A stretch of DNA of 44,544 bases, taken from the NCBI GenBank assembly GCA_910584785.1, contig CAJUDX010000022.1, positions 1 through 44,544 of the forward strand. Direction: 5' to 3'. The notes beneath the pieces are model-generated. The model saw only the letters and a program-made list of their open reading frames with translations. It was not told the origin of the DNA and ran no database searches. Positions 1-7,451 of the stretch are shown piece by piece. The number at the start of each line of letters is the position of its first letter. Position 1 is the first letter of the stretch. A program made the position numbers and the translations under genes. This DNA comes from an uncultured Lachnospiraceae bacterium (GTDB taxonomy: Bacteria; Bacillota; Clostridia; Lachnospirales; Lachnospiraceae).

Positions 1-207
1 ATCACTCACCCGGTTATCCTGCATTGCCTTAATTACCTTTAACTGATTGATTTCCGCCCGCCGGTCAATTTCAGCAAACCGTTCGGCAAGTCGGTTTTCG
101 ATGCGAAGGCAGAAATCCAGCACTTCCTCCCGGATTCCCATTTGCTGGTAGATTTCCTTAATTTCTATCGCTTCATCCCTGTTTTGATTCATGATGTCTT
201 GATTCAT
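1..207 (-). CDS. Methionine gamma-lyase / aluminum resistance family protein (partial, N-terminus only)
   Basis: Only the first 69 codons are visible; the gene runs off the left edge. A charged helical N-terminus leads into NQLKVIKAMQDNRVSD. I recognise this block as the conserved start of the PLP-dependent proteins annotated as aluminum resistance or methionine gamma-lyase family in Firmicutes. Family members are cystathionine beta-lyase-like fold-type I enzymes, and the catalytic lysine lies outside the window. The start at 207 is chosen because AGGTG lies 8 nt upstream; an in-frame ATG at 192 is the alternative. The genes miaB, mutS, mutL and miaA further right match the usual clostridial neighbourhood of this family, which supports the call. 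The family assignment rests on a short segment, so it is likely rather than certain. Confidence 0.7.
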   Translation of the reverse strand, partial: MNQDIMNQNRDEAIEIKEIYQQMGIREEVLDFCLRIENRLAERFAEIDRRAEINQLKVIKAMQDNRVSD

Positions 208-277
208 TGTTTTATCACCTTTTTACAATATTCTTTATCTTCATTTATCATTTGTCTCCATTTTTATTTTCTTTTCT

Positions 278-306
278 ATTTTGCACATTCCAGGGCAAAA
301 TGTCAA
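278..306 (-). promoter_or_regulatory. Sigma-70-type promoter of the methionine gamma-lyase family gene
   Basis: Reading the minus strand, TTGACA (301-306) is followed after 17 bp by CAAAAT (278-283), about 70 bp upstream of the start at 207. The -35 is perfect and the -10 matches four of six positions. The surrounding 208-370 stretch is very AT-rich and holds no other gene that I can support. Confidence 0.5.
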
Positions 307-370
307 TTTTTTTTCATTACGTAATTCTTAATTTTTTTACTTTCTTAGCATTTCTTCAACATTTTTTCAG

Positions 371-410
371 CAAAAAGGAGAGGCAGCACCAAAATGGTGC
401 TCTCCTCTCC
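371..410 (-). terminator. Rho-independent terminator after the solute-binding lipoprotein gene
   Basis: The arms at 377-383 and 404-410 (GGAGAGG/CCTCTCC) and the inner arms 385-390 and 396-401 (AGCACC/GGTGCT) form one long stem with a small internal loop. On the minus strand the stem is followed by five T residues (372-376). It lies about 50 bp past the lipoprotein stop codon. Confidence 0.85.
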
Positions 411-462
411 CTTACATTGGAAATGGATACAGTTCGTCAGCAGGCTTTCCGAAACTGTCATT

Positions 463-2127
463 TTATTGTTTATATTTCTCTGCCATCTCTTCCAGAGGAA
501 GAAGCCCTTCAAGTTCATCCATCATCCGATGATAGCCTAAGCGGTCCAGTTCTGCCAAGTAGTCGCCCCAGGTCGCGTCCACATCGGTCTGTCCTAAAAT
601 GGCCTGTGTCCGGTAGCTTGCCACATAGGCTTCCAAATCGCCGCTGATTTCCTGGAAAATCTTCTCGTACCCTGTCTCGTTGGCAAGGTCTGCTTTATAA
701 GGCGGGCGCTGCCATTTCAGCCAGGTTCCGTTCTCACTTTCTGACCAGTATTTCCCTCCTGACTGGAAAAGTTCCTCCTCACCTACCCAGCGGGTTACAT
801 CCTCTGTCTGCCCAAACTGACTGAAACTCCATGTTCCCTTATCGCCGGAATTTAACTTATTTATCTTTACCGGAGCATCGTTGGCCTCATCCCACTTCCA
901 GTCCACATCCTTTTCTCCGAAAAACAGGCTGACCTTCGTGTCTCTGTCCCCTGCCCCAAAGATCGTATAATTGAAAAATTCCAGAATCTTAGCAAGCTTC
1001 TCGTCGTCCACATTGGCATTGACATAAAATTTTCCATATGCCGGCGTGGGATTAACCACAGCCATCACTTCGCCGCCATCCGGCTTAATTCCCGGTGTTG
1101 CTAAAAGCTTTGCTTCAGGATCGCGATCCAAAAGGGTAAGCGGAGGCCGGTCCATCGCCCAGCTATTTAAGGTATTCATCGAGGTAAGCCAGTAGCCGCA
1201 GGCGCCAGTATTGACCTTATCCCATCCCACGGTGCGGTCATTACTGATAATCTCAGGATCTAAAAGGTTTCTTGCATATAATTCCTGGAAGCCCTTTAAA
1301 AATTCCCTGTATTCATCCATAACATAGCACTGTTCTGCCCTTCCATTCACCTCATTAATATCTCTGGTAAAGCCATAAGCCGAGTAAAACTGTCCAATCT
1401 GCCCGATTCCCCAATCTGGTGCAGCAGCACCCAACGTATCATTTTTTCCGTTTCCATCCGGGTCCTGGTTAACGAAGGCATCCATAATTTCAATAAATTT
1501 GCTTAGTTCGATACCGTCATCCGCCACATAAAGCCGGTCAGAAACCTGCTCTACATTGACACCCAAATCGATACCCAGCTTTTCTATCCAGTCATAGCGA
1601 TAGAAATCCCCAGGTAAATAATAATCCACAAACTGGAAGGTCAAACCTGCAAGACAGATAAACTCATCCTCATTTTCAGGATTTAACACCATCTTGTAGA
1701 TTAAGGGATTTTTCTCATAATATTCGATTAGGGTTGGACAATATTTTTCTACCATGGATCGGGGAATTGTGCGGATAAGCTCCTGTTCCTGCATCCAGCT
1801 TGGCGTTTTGGATTCGGTCCACATGCAGTCCGGCATTTCCCCGGAAGCAAGCAAAAGATCAATGGTATCCACCGTTTCAGCCTTTTCTACTGTCAGATTG
1901 ATATTTAAGGCATCTTCAATCATCCTTTCCGCAAACGATCCATCTTCATAATCGGAAAAGCACCACTGTCCGGTATAGGTAATGTCGTATGTCTTATTCG
2001 GATCTGGATCTGCTTTTCCTTCACCGCCTGCGGATGCTGCTTTATTGGATGAGCCTGAACATCCCGATAGGACAAGAACCGCACATAAGGTTAAGGGCAG
2101 CACTTTTTTTCCTGTTTTTTTCATCAT
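463..2127 (-). CDS. Extracellular solute-binding lipoprotein (carbohydrate ABC transporter, family 1 / LipO-like), orphan
   Basis: A 554-residue exported lipoprotein. The N-terminus has a lysine-rich head, a hydrophobic segment and the lipobox LSGC with Cys near residue 23, so it should be anchored on the outer face of the membrane. The size and the WxxxKTPSWM-like and GIGQIGQ segments resemble the large carbohydrate-binding proteins of Paenibacillus/Lachnospiraceae (LipO/LplA type). The segment DPDGNGKNDT, near residue 220, is the EF-hand-like calcium loop often seen in that group. The start is set by GGGGGAGGAAAC just upstream of ATG-ATG. No permease or ATPase gene adjoins it: its upstream neighbour is the RloB gene and downstream is a terminator. 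It must therefore borrow a permease, act as a sensor, or be a remnant of a larger transporter locus. The ligand is unknown. Confidence 0.8.
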   Translation of the reverse strand: MMKKTGKKVLPLTLCAVLVLSGCSGSSNKAASAGGEGKADPDPNKTYDITYTGQWCFSDYEDGSFAERMIEDALNINLTVEKAETVDTIDLLLASGEMPDCMWTESKTPSWMQEQELIRTIPRSMVEKYCPTLIEYYEKNPLIYKMVLNPENEDEFICLAGLTFQFVDYYLPGDFYRYDWIEKLGIDLGVNVEQVSDRLYVADDGIELSKFIEIMDAFVNQDPDGNGKNDTLGAAAPDWGIGQIGQFYSAYGFTRDINEVNGRAEQCYVMDEYREFLKGFQELYARNLLDPEIISNDRTVGWDKVNTGACGYWLTSMNTLNSWAMDRPPLTLLDRDPEAKLLATPGIKPDGGEVMAVVNPTPAYGKFYVNANVDDEKLAKILEFFNYTIFGAGDRDTKVSLFFGEKDVDWKWDEANDAPVKINKLNSGDKGTWSFSQFGQTEDVTRWVGEEELFQSGGKYWSESENGTWLKWQRPPYKADLANETGYEKIFQEISGDLEAYVASYRTQAILGQTDVDATWGDYLAELDRLGYHRMMDELEGLLPLEEMAEKYKQ

Positions 2128-2159
2128 TGTTTCCTCCCCCTGTGATATTGGATAACCTG

Positions 2160-2188
2160 ATTATAAGCAATAGCAGGAATTACGTCCA
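2160..2188 (-). promoter_or_regulatory. Promoter of the orphan solute-binding lipoprotein gene
   Basis: On the minus strand a perfect TATAAT (2160-2165) has a 4/6 -35 (TGGACG, 2183-2188) at 17 bp spacing, about 30 bp upstream of the start at 2127. With the terminator at 371-410 it makes the lipoprotein gene a likely single-gene transcription unit. Confidence 0.5.
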
Positions 2189-2264
2189 TGAACAGGATAG
2201 GATGGATTATGCACAAAATGATACACTTTTTCATCAGAACAGACATTCAGCGGATAATCTTATT

Positions 2265-3023
2265 CTATGACTTAATTTCTTCTAACAATCGTCCCACCGA
2301 AGTTCCTAATTCGTGAACTAATCTTTTAGTATCTTCACAATATAATTTTGCCTGTTCAATTGCAGTAGGAATAAGAGGAAGAAATTTTTCAAATTTTATT
2401 TTATTTCCTTTGGCATAGCCCTCTGCATGTCTGGATACTAAGATTTCAAGATATTTTTTATCTTTTGAAACATCGGTAAACAATTGGTGTCTTAAATTCT
2501 TTTTATTTTCAAGAAGCATTTTTGCTGAATATTGTTGAATCTCAGGGAAATGCATCAAAAGCCACAATTCAAAATTTGGATTGGAAATTACGATTTCAAT
2601 AGGATATTGCTCACATAAAGCAAAGATTTCATCGATTGTCTCATCAAGGTTTCGATAATCCCTGTCAAAAATAACACACACACGATCTATCTCTGCATCA
2701 TAATTATCCCATTTACATAATTCGTTTCTTTTATTTTCTGGAATTGCATGTCCATCTTGATCAATGTATCCCATTTGTACCAAACATGCATGAATTAACT
2801 GTAAGGGATGGCTAAGTGTTTCCTGCCCTTTTTCTTTTTCAATCACCTCAATGCGAACATCATTTTTTATTTGCAATTTAGCTTTGTTATTTCGAATCCC
2901 ACGAAAATAAGACTCTTCGGTTGCTCCTTCAGAAACACAATAAAAACACATTCTGACAGGAATGCTGTCTGTTTCGTCGGCATAATTAAATTTTTTGGGG
3001 GTTCTTAAATTCAATTTTTTCAT
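2265..3023 (-). CDS. RloB-family TOPRIM-like nuclease subunit (AbiLii-like) of a two-gene defence candidate
   Basis: A 252-residue protein of the RloB family. The N-terminal segment CVSEGATEESYF (Glu32) matches the glutamate motif of OLD-type TOPRIM nucleases, which have an EGxTE core. CVIFDRD (Asp120, Asp122) matches their DxD metal motif. SNPNFELWLLMHF (147-159) is the signature block I associate with RloB. No transmembrane segment or signal peptide is visible. The start ATG overlaps the stop of the upstream ATPase gene by four bases (ATGA), so the two are translationally coupled. Known relatives pair an ABC-type ATPase with a TOPRIM or RloB partner in abortive infection, for example AbiLi/AbiLii and PARIS AriA/AriB. 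Function here is inferred from that pairing. Base composition is visibly more AT-rich than the flanking genes, which suggests horizontal acquisition. Confidence 0.8.
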   Translation of the reverse strand: MKKLNLRTPKKFNYADETDSIPVRMCFYCVSEGATEESYFRGIRNNKAKLQIKNDVRIEVIEKEKGQETLSHPLQLIHACLVQMGYIDQDGHAIPENKRNELCKWDNYDAEIDRVCVIFDRDYRNLDETIDEIFALCEQYPIEIVISNPNFELWLLMHFPEIQQYSAKMLLENKKNLRHQLFTDVSKDKKYLEILVSRHAEGYAKGNKIKFEKFLPLIPTAIEQAKLYCEDTKRLVHELGTSVGRLLEEIKS

Positions 3024-4393
3024 TCTTTATTTCTCCCCCAAATATATTCAAAATCTTTGAATACAGGCACAGCACCATACCTGCCGGCAAGATAATCTTT
3101 GGCAACTGCCTTATCATATCTAATTTTAAATTTTTCTAATGTATACAAGCTTGTGGTATTATCCCGTTCTTTTTCAGCAAACCAAATTTCATCTCTTCGC
3201 AGGATTTTTAAATCCATTAAATTTGATTCATGTGTAGTTATAATTAATTGGGTACTTTTCCCTTCCGAAATTTTAAGAAAAGTCTCCACAAATTTAATTG
3301 TCATCTGCGGGTGAAGACTGCGGTCTAACTCATCAATGATAAACACCTTATCCTTATCATCATTTAAAAAAACGTCTAACAAATCAATCAGCCTTTGTGT
3401 TCCATCAGACTCTTCTCCATATTCATATTGGTTTTCATCCATTCCATGGCGAAACATTAATTTCGCAATCCGTTTTTTTCCTGTTTCTGTATAATCCAGC
3501 TCAAATAATGCCTTACCAAGGTTAAGAACACTTTTTATTTCATTCGTACTGCTTTTATCCAATTTCCGCAATATTTGGTTGGCGATATCCTCATTGGGAA
3601 AATACTCTTTAAATGCCGCTTCATTGATTTCACGCATACGGTAATCGGTTATACCTGTATCTAAATATTGTAAAATATTTACTAAAGATTCGTTATCCGT
3701 ATCAAATAAAAAATAGCTTGCGCCAATTTCTGTTTCTGGATAAACAATCGTCAGTTTAACTTTAAACCAATCAAAAATTTGATTAAATAAGACAAAATCA
3801 TCCTCTTCCATCTTACGCCTTTTAATTTCATGTAATAATAAGGTAGTATAAATCCGATTGGCATCTTTGATAAAGAAATGAAACTGTTCCCGGTTTTCCT
3901 GTTGACTAAATCTTCTCTCGTCAAAATAATATTGATTATTTTTCACAACTCTCTCAAAAATCACTTCTTCGTTATCTGCATTTAATTCATAAAGCCATTC
4001 GGAAAGCACAAAATTATTTTCCAAGTTTACTGTAAATCCATAGGCAAAACATTTATCTCCGATAGTAAACTCATATTCAAACAAGGTTGGTTGCTTTGCG
4101 TTTATCGCATTGTTTTTGCAATACTTATCATGGTAATCTGCACCATCCATCGTATTCAATAGTATTTTTTTTCCTGTATCAATTGCTTGGATTAGATTTG
4201 TTTTTCCTGATGCATTTGCCCCATAAATCGAAGAAAACTTTACTACCTTTCGTTCCTTATAAGACATAACTCTCTCCCTGTGCTGCTCGGAACATCCCGC
4301 GTAGAGATAATATTCTGTAGGAATAACTTTTCCGTTTTCGTCTGTCTGATGTCCAAATGACATAAAATTCGATATTGAAAATCTCATTAACAT
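3020..4393 (-). CDS. AAA_15/AAA_21-type ABC ATPase (AbiLi/RloA-like), partner of RloB
   Basis: A protein of about 457 residues opening with MLMRFSISNFMSFG, the typical first strand of SMC/OLD-like ATPases. Walker A GANASGKT lies near 58-65. ESDGTQRL near 328-335 takes the place of the ABC signature. Walker B and D-loop VFIIDELDRSLHP lies near 350-362, and the switch histidine ITTHES near 388. The middle region, about residues 100-320, is an insertion without catalytic motifs and presumably senses the trigger. The start at 4393 is chosen because GAGGTG sits six bases upstream; a GTG at 4402 and an ATG at 4387 are less well placed. It overlaps rloB by four bases. In related systems such as PARIS the ATPase holds a TOPRIM effector and releases it on infection; whether that applies here is inference. 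It is AT-rich compared with miaA and mutL. Confidence 0.85.
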   Translation of the reverse strand: MLMRFSISNFMSFGHQTDENGKVIPTEYYLYAGCSEQHRERVMSYKERKVVKFSSIYGANASGKTNLIQAIDTGKKILLNTMDGADYHDKYCKNNAINAKQPTLFEYEFTIGDKCFAYGFTVNLENNFVLSEWLYELNADNEEVIFERVVKNNQYYFDERRFSQQENREQFHFFIKDANRIYTTLLLHEIKRRKMEEDDFVLFNQIFDWFKVKLTIVYPETEIGASYFLFDTDNESLVNILQYLDTGITDYRMREINEAAFKEYFPNEDIANQILRKLDKSSTNEIKSVLNLGKALFELDYTETGKKRIAKLMFRHGMDENQYEYGEESDGTQRLIDLLDVFLNDDKDKVFIIDELDRSLHPQMTIKFVETFLKISEGKSTQLIITTHESNLMDLKILRRDEIWFAEKERDNTTSLYTLEKFKIRYDKAVAKDYLAGRYGAVPVFKDFEYIWGRNKE

Positions 4394-4429
4394 TCTCATC
4401 ACCTCGCGGTTTTTTCTCTTTTTTACTGG

Positions 4430-4460
4430 ATTATACCATGTTATATTTTCGATTATACCA
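4430..4460 (-). promoter_or_regulatory. Two tandem extended -10 promoters for the ATPase-RloB pair
   Basis: On the minus strand TGGTATAATC occurs twice. The perfect TATAAT hexamers are at 4452-4457 and 4430-4435, 22 bp apart, and both carry the TGn extension. No convincing -35 is seen for either. They lie between the miaA stop (4465) and the ATPase start (4393), with no terminator in the gap, so miaA read-through is also possible. Confidence 0.55.
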
Positions 4461-4464
4461 ATAT

Positions 4465-5418
4465 TTACTCTAATACCAAGAGATTTTTTCTCAATTCCTC
4501 CTCCATATACGCCAACGCCCTTTCCCTGTCGCCAGAAAACGCCTCTAAATCAACCCACTGTACATCCCGTTCCCGTTTAAACCAGGTAAGCTGGCGTTTG
4601 GCAAAGTGTCTTGTATCCCGTTTTAAACGGTAAACCGCCTCCTCCAGGCTGCATTCCCCATCAAGATAATCCAGGATTTCCTTATATCCAAGCCCCTGCA
4701 TCGAAACCATCCCGCGGTGGCAGCCCATTGCCTTAAGCCGTTTTACCTCATCCACCAACCCCTGTTCAAGCATCACATCCACCCGCTTCTCAATCCGGGC
4801 ATAAAGCCTGCTCCGCTCGTCCGTTATCACATAGTAAACAAATGCAAACGGCGATTCCTTCTGTCTCTCTTCCTGATTATGCACTGAAATCTTTTCTCCC
4901 GTTTGCTGGTAATACTCCAGGGCGCGGATAACCCGCTTTACATTATGGCTGTGGATTACCTGCGCAGACTCCGGGTCCACCTTGGCTAGCTGCTGATGAA
5001 GGTGTTCGCATCCCTTTTCCCCAGCCAGGGCTTCCAGTTTTGCGCGAAGCTGATTTCCCTGAGGATTCTCCTTAAAATCAATATCATATAGCAAAGCCTG
5101 GATATAAAACCCCGTTCCTCCCGCAATCACCGGCACAGCGCCGCGGGCATAAATTTCCTCAAGCGCCTGTTTCGCCATCTGCTGAAAGACAACCACGTTA
5201 AACTCCTCCCAGGGTTCAAGCACATCAATCAAATAATGCGGAACCCCATCCATTTCTTTTTTTGTCACCTTAGCAGAACCGATATCCATGTGCCGGTATA
5301 CCTGCATGGAATCTGCGCTGATAATCGCCCCACCGATAGACTTTGCCAGTTTAATGGACAACGCTGTCTTTCCCACTGCCGTAGGCCCGGTCAGTATCAC
5401 CAGAGGCCGCTTTTCCAT
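4465..5418 (-). CDS. miaA: tRNA dimethylallyltransferase
   Basis: Transfers the dimethylallyl group from dimethylallyl diphosphate to N6 of A37 in tRNAs that read codons beginning with U; MiaB, also encoded here, then adds a methylthio group. The P-loop GPTAVGKT lies near the N-terminus, followed by ISADSMQVYRHMDIGSAK, the substrate-binding DSMQVY block. GGTGFYIQALL and the C-terminal RQLTWFKRE are also typical. Length is about 317 residues, normal for the family. I chose the ATG at 5418, which gives the usual MEKRPLVILTG start and has GGGGGA upstream. An ATG at 5448 would add ten mostly basic residues and has AAGGA upstream, so it cannot be excluded. It follows mutL closely and is probably cotranscribed with it. 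Confidence 0.95.
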   Translation of the reverse strand: MEKRPLVILTGPTAVGKTALSIKLAKSIGGAIISADSMQVYRHMDIGSAKVTKKEMDGVPHYLIDVLEPWEEFNVVVFQQMAKQALEEIYARGAVPVIAGGTGFYIQALLYDIDFKENPQGNQLRAKLEALAGEKGCEHLHQQLAKVDPESAQVIHSHNVKRVIRALEYYQQTGEKISVHNQEERQKESPFAFVYYVITDERSRLYARIEKRVDVMLEQGLVDEVKRLKAMGCHRGMVSMQGLGYKEILDYLDGECSLEEAVYRLKRDTRHFAKRQLTWFKRERDVQWVDLEAFSGDRERALAYMEEELRKNLLVLE

Positions 5419-5460
5419 GATAAAGTTCCCCCTTTTTCTTTTTCCCATTCTATAATTCCT

Positions 5461-7410
5461 TTACACAATCCGCTTAAACTTCTTTTCCATCTCATACTTA
5501 CTCATCGAGACAATCGTCGGCCTCCCATGAGGGCATGCGTAAGGATTTTCCATAGTTAAAAGCTGATCAATTAAGGCATCGGCCTCCCTTTCAGACATCA
5601 CATGATTTCCCTTCACTGCCGCCTTACACGAAATCGAAGCCACATGTTCATAAATACTGTCCGGCTCTTTCATTACCCCATCATCCGAAAGCCCGTCTAA
5701 CATTTCCAAAAGCAATTCCTTTCTGGCAATGGAAAAAAGATTTGCCGGAACCCCGCGCACCGCATATTCCATCCCGCCAAAGTGTTCAATTTCAAATCCT
5801 ATCTTCAAAAAATACGTCAGATACCGTTTCAATAAAACCTCCTCTGCCGCACTTAAGGTAAGGATAATCGGCGGATTTAACATCTGTGTTCCAAAATCCC
5901 TGGTCTTTAATGCCCGCATCGTCTGCTCAAATAAAATTTTTTCATGTGCGGCGTGCTGGTCAATAATAAAAAGCTGATCACGGTACTCCACCAGCCAATA
6001 CGTTGCAAACAGCTGTCCAATCAGCCGGTGTTTTTGTCTTGCCGCTTCCCCCAAAAACCGCTCCTCGAATAATTCCATCTGTATAGTCTTATCCCGCCCG
6101 GTTTCTAAGGCTTCTGTAGTTTCTGAGATTGCTGCAGTTTCTGGGACTCCTGCAGTTTCTGCAGCTAATGTTTCGGTTTCCAGCCGCAGTGGATTTAACC
6201 GCCTTATCTGTCCGTCGCCCCCTTCCTGCGCTGCAAACTGCCTTTCCCTCAAAAATCCATCCTTCGGCATGGTGGTCAATTGCTTTAAGGTTTGCTCATA
6301 CAAACCCATCCTTTTTTGTTCAAAGGGCTCCGGGCTGGCAGCCAGCACTTTTGCTCTTAGCCGCTCCTCCTCTTTTTTCTCTGCTTTATCCGCAGCATCC
6401 GCTTCCACCTGCGGAATCAGCTCCTTATGCGCCAGGGCATGGGACACCGCCTGGTACACCATCTGAAAGAGCAATTCCCCGTCTCTAAACCGCAGTTCCA
6501 TCTTCGTCGGATGTACATTAATATCCAGAAATTCCGGCTCAATCGTAAAATACAGCATCACAAACGGATACTTATGCTGAATCATAAAGGGTTTATATGC
6601 CTCCTCAATTGCCCTGGCAATCAATCCGCTTTTAATGAACCGCCCATTAATAAAATAATGTTCATAATTCCGGTTATTTCTGGCAATCACCGGCTTTCCC
6701 ACAAACCCGGTAATCCGCATTTCTCCCACTTCTTCCTCCACATCCAAAAGATTTCCTGCAACCTCACGCCCAAAAATCGTATAGACCAAATCCTTTACCT
6801 TATGGTTTCCTGAAGTATACAGCTTATTTTGATTATTCTGGATAAAACGAATGGAAATTTCCGGGTGGGACATGGCAATTTTCTGCACCAGATCAGCCAC
6901 ATGCCCCCCTTCCGTAGCCGGAGCCTTTAAAAACTTTTTCCGGGCCGGGGTATTATAAAAAAGATTACGTGCAATAAAGGTCGTTCCCGCTGGAGCCCCT
7001 ACTTCCTCCAGCCCCTTCTCTTTACCGCCCTCTATCTGATAGCGGAAACCAATCATCGCTTCCGGTGTTTTTGTAATCAGCTCCACCTGAGACACCGCCG
7101 CAATGCTGGCAAGCGCCTCCCCGCGAAACCCTAAAGAAGAAATAGTAAACAAATCCTCCACGGAATGAATCTTACTTGTTGCGTGGCGCAGGAAGGCCAG
7201 GGGAATTTCCTCCTGGGGAATCCCGCAGCCATTATCCGTCACCCGGATAAAAGAAATCCCGCCGTCTTTAATCTCAACCGTAATCGCTGTCGCCTTCGCG
7301 TCGATGGCATTTTCTAACAGCTCCTTAACCACCGAAGCCGGACGCTCCACCACCTCCCCGGCGGCTATTTTATTAATGGTATTTTGATCCAGTACCGTAA
7401 TATTTGCCAT
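5461..7410 (-). CDS. mutL: DNA mismatch repair protein MutL (nicking endonuclease type)
   Basis: A GHKL ATPase that couples mismatch recognition by MutS to strand incision. The N-terminal TINKIAAGEVVERP and KELLENAIDAKAT (ATP/Mg binding), DNGCGI, and GFRGEAL motifs are all present. The C-terminal domain carries DQHAAHEKILFE near residue 483, the metal-binding motif of the endonuclease-active MutL found in bacteria lacking MutH, and ACPHGRP near 622. The linker of roughly residues 335-450 is low in conservation and rich in Glu, Ala and Thr. Length is about 649 residues. The start at 7410 gives the canonical MANITVLDQNTINK; an upstream in-frame extension to 7467 would overlap mutS and looks non-native. 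It lies 41 bp after mutS in the same direction. Confidence 0.97.
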   Translation of the reverse strand: MANITVLDQNTINKIAAGEVVERPASVVKELLENAIDAKATAITVEIKDGGISFIRVTDNGCGIPQEEIPLAFLRHATSKIHSVEDLFTISSLGFRGEALASIAAVSQVELITKTPEAMIGFRYQIEGGKEKGLEEVGAPAGTTFIARNLFYNTPARKKFLKAPATEGGHVADLVQKIAMSHPEISIRFIQNNQNKLYTSGNHKVKDLVYTIFGREVAGNLLDVEEEVGEMRITGFVGKPVIARNNRNYEHYFINGRFIKSGLIARAIEEAYKPFMIQHKYPFVMLYFTIEPEFLDINVHPTKMELRFRDGELLFQMVYQAVSHALAHKELIPQVEADAADKAEKKEEERLRAKVLAASPEPFEQKRMGLYEQTLKQLTTMPKDGFLRERQFAAQEGGDGQIRRLNPLRLETETLAAETAGVPETAAISETTEALETGRDKTIQMELFEERFLGEAARQKHRLIGQLFATYWLVEYRDQLFIIDQHAAHEKILFEQTMRALKTRDFGTQMLNPPIILTLSAAEEVLLKRYLTYFLKIGFEIEHFGGMEYAVRGVPANLFSIARKELLLEMLDGLSDDGVMKEPDSIYEHVASISCKAAVKGNHVMSEREADALIDQLLTMENPYACPHGRPTIVSMSKYEMEKKFKRIV

Positions 7411-7451
7411 CCCTGCCCCTTTCCCTTCCTGTTTTCTTCGCTTTTCTACAA

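Noticed and set aside
207..647. Open plus-strand frame of 146 codons at the left end
   Set aside because: It overlaps the terminator and the antisense of the lipoprotein gene, has no RBS and shows a composition typical of a shadow frame.
2265..4393. Calling the ATPase-RloB pair PARIS itself
   Set aside because: PARIS uses a DUF4435 partner; here the second protein carries the RloB signature, closer to AbiLii. Only the general ATPase-TOPRIM logic is shared.
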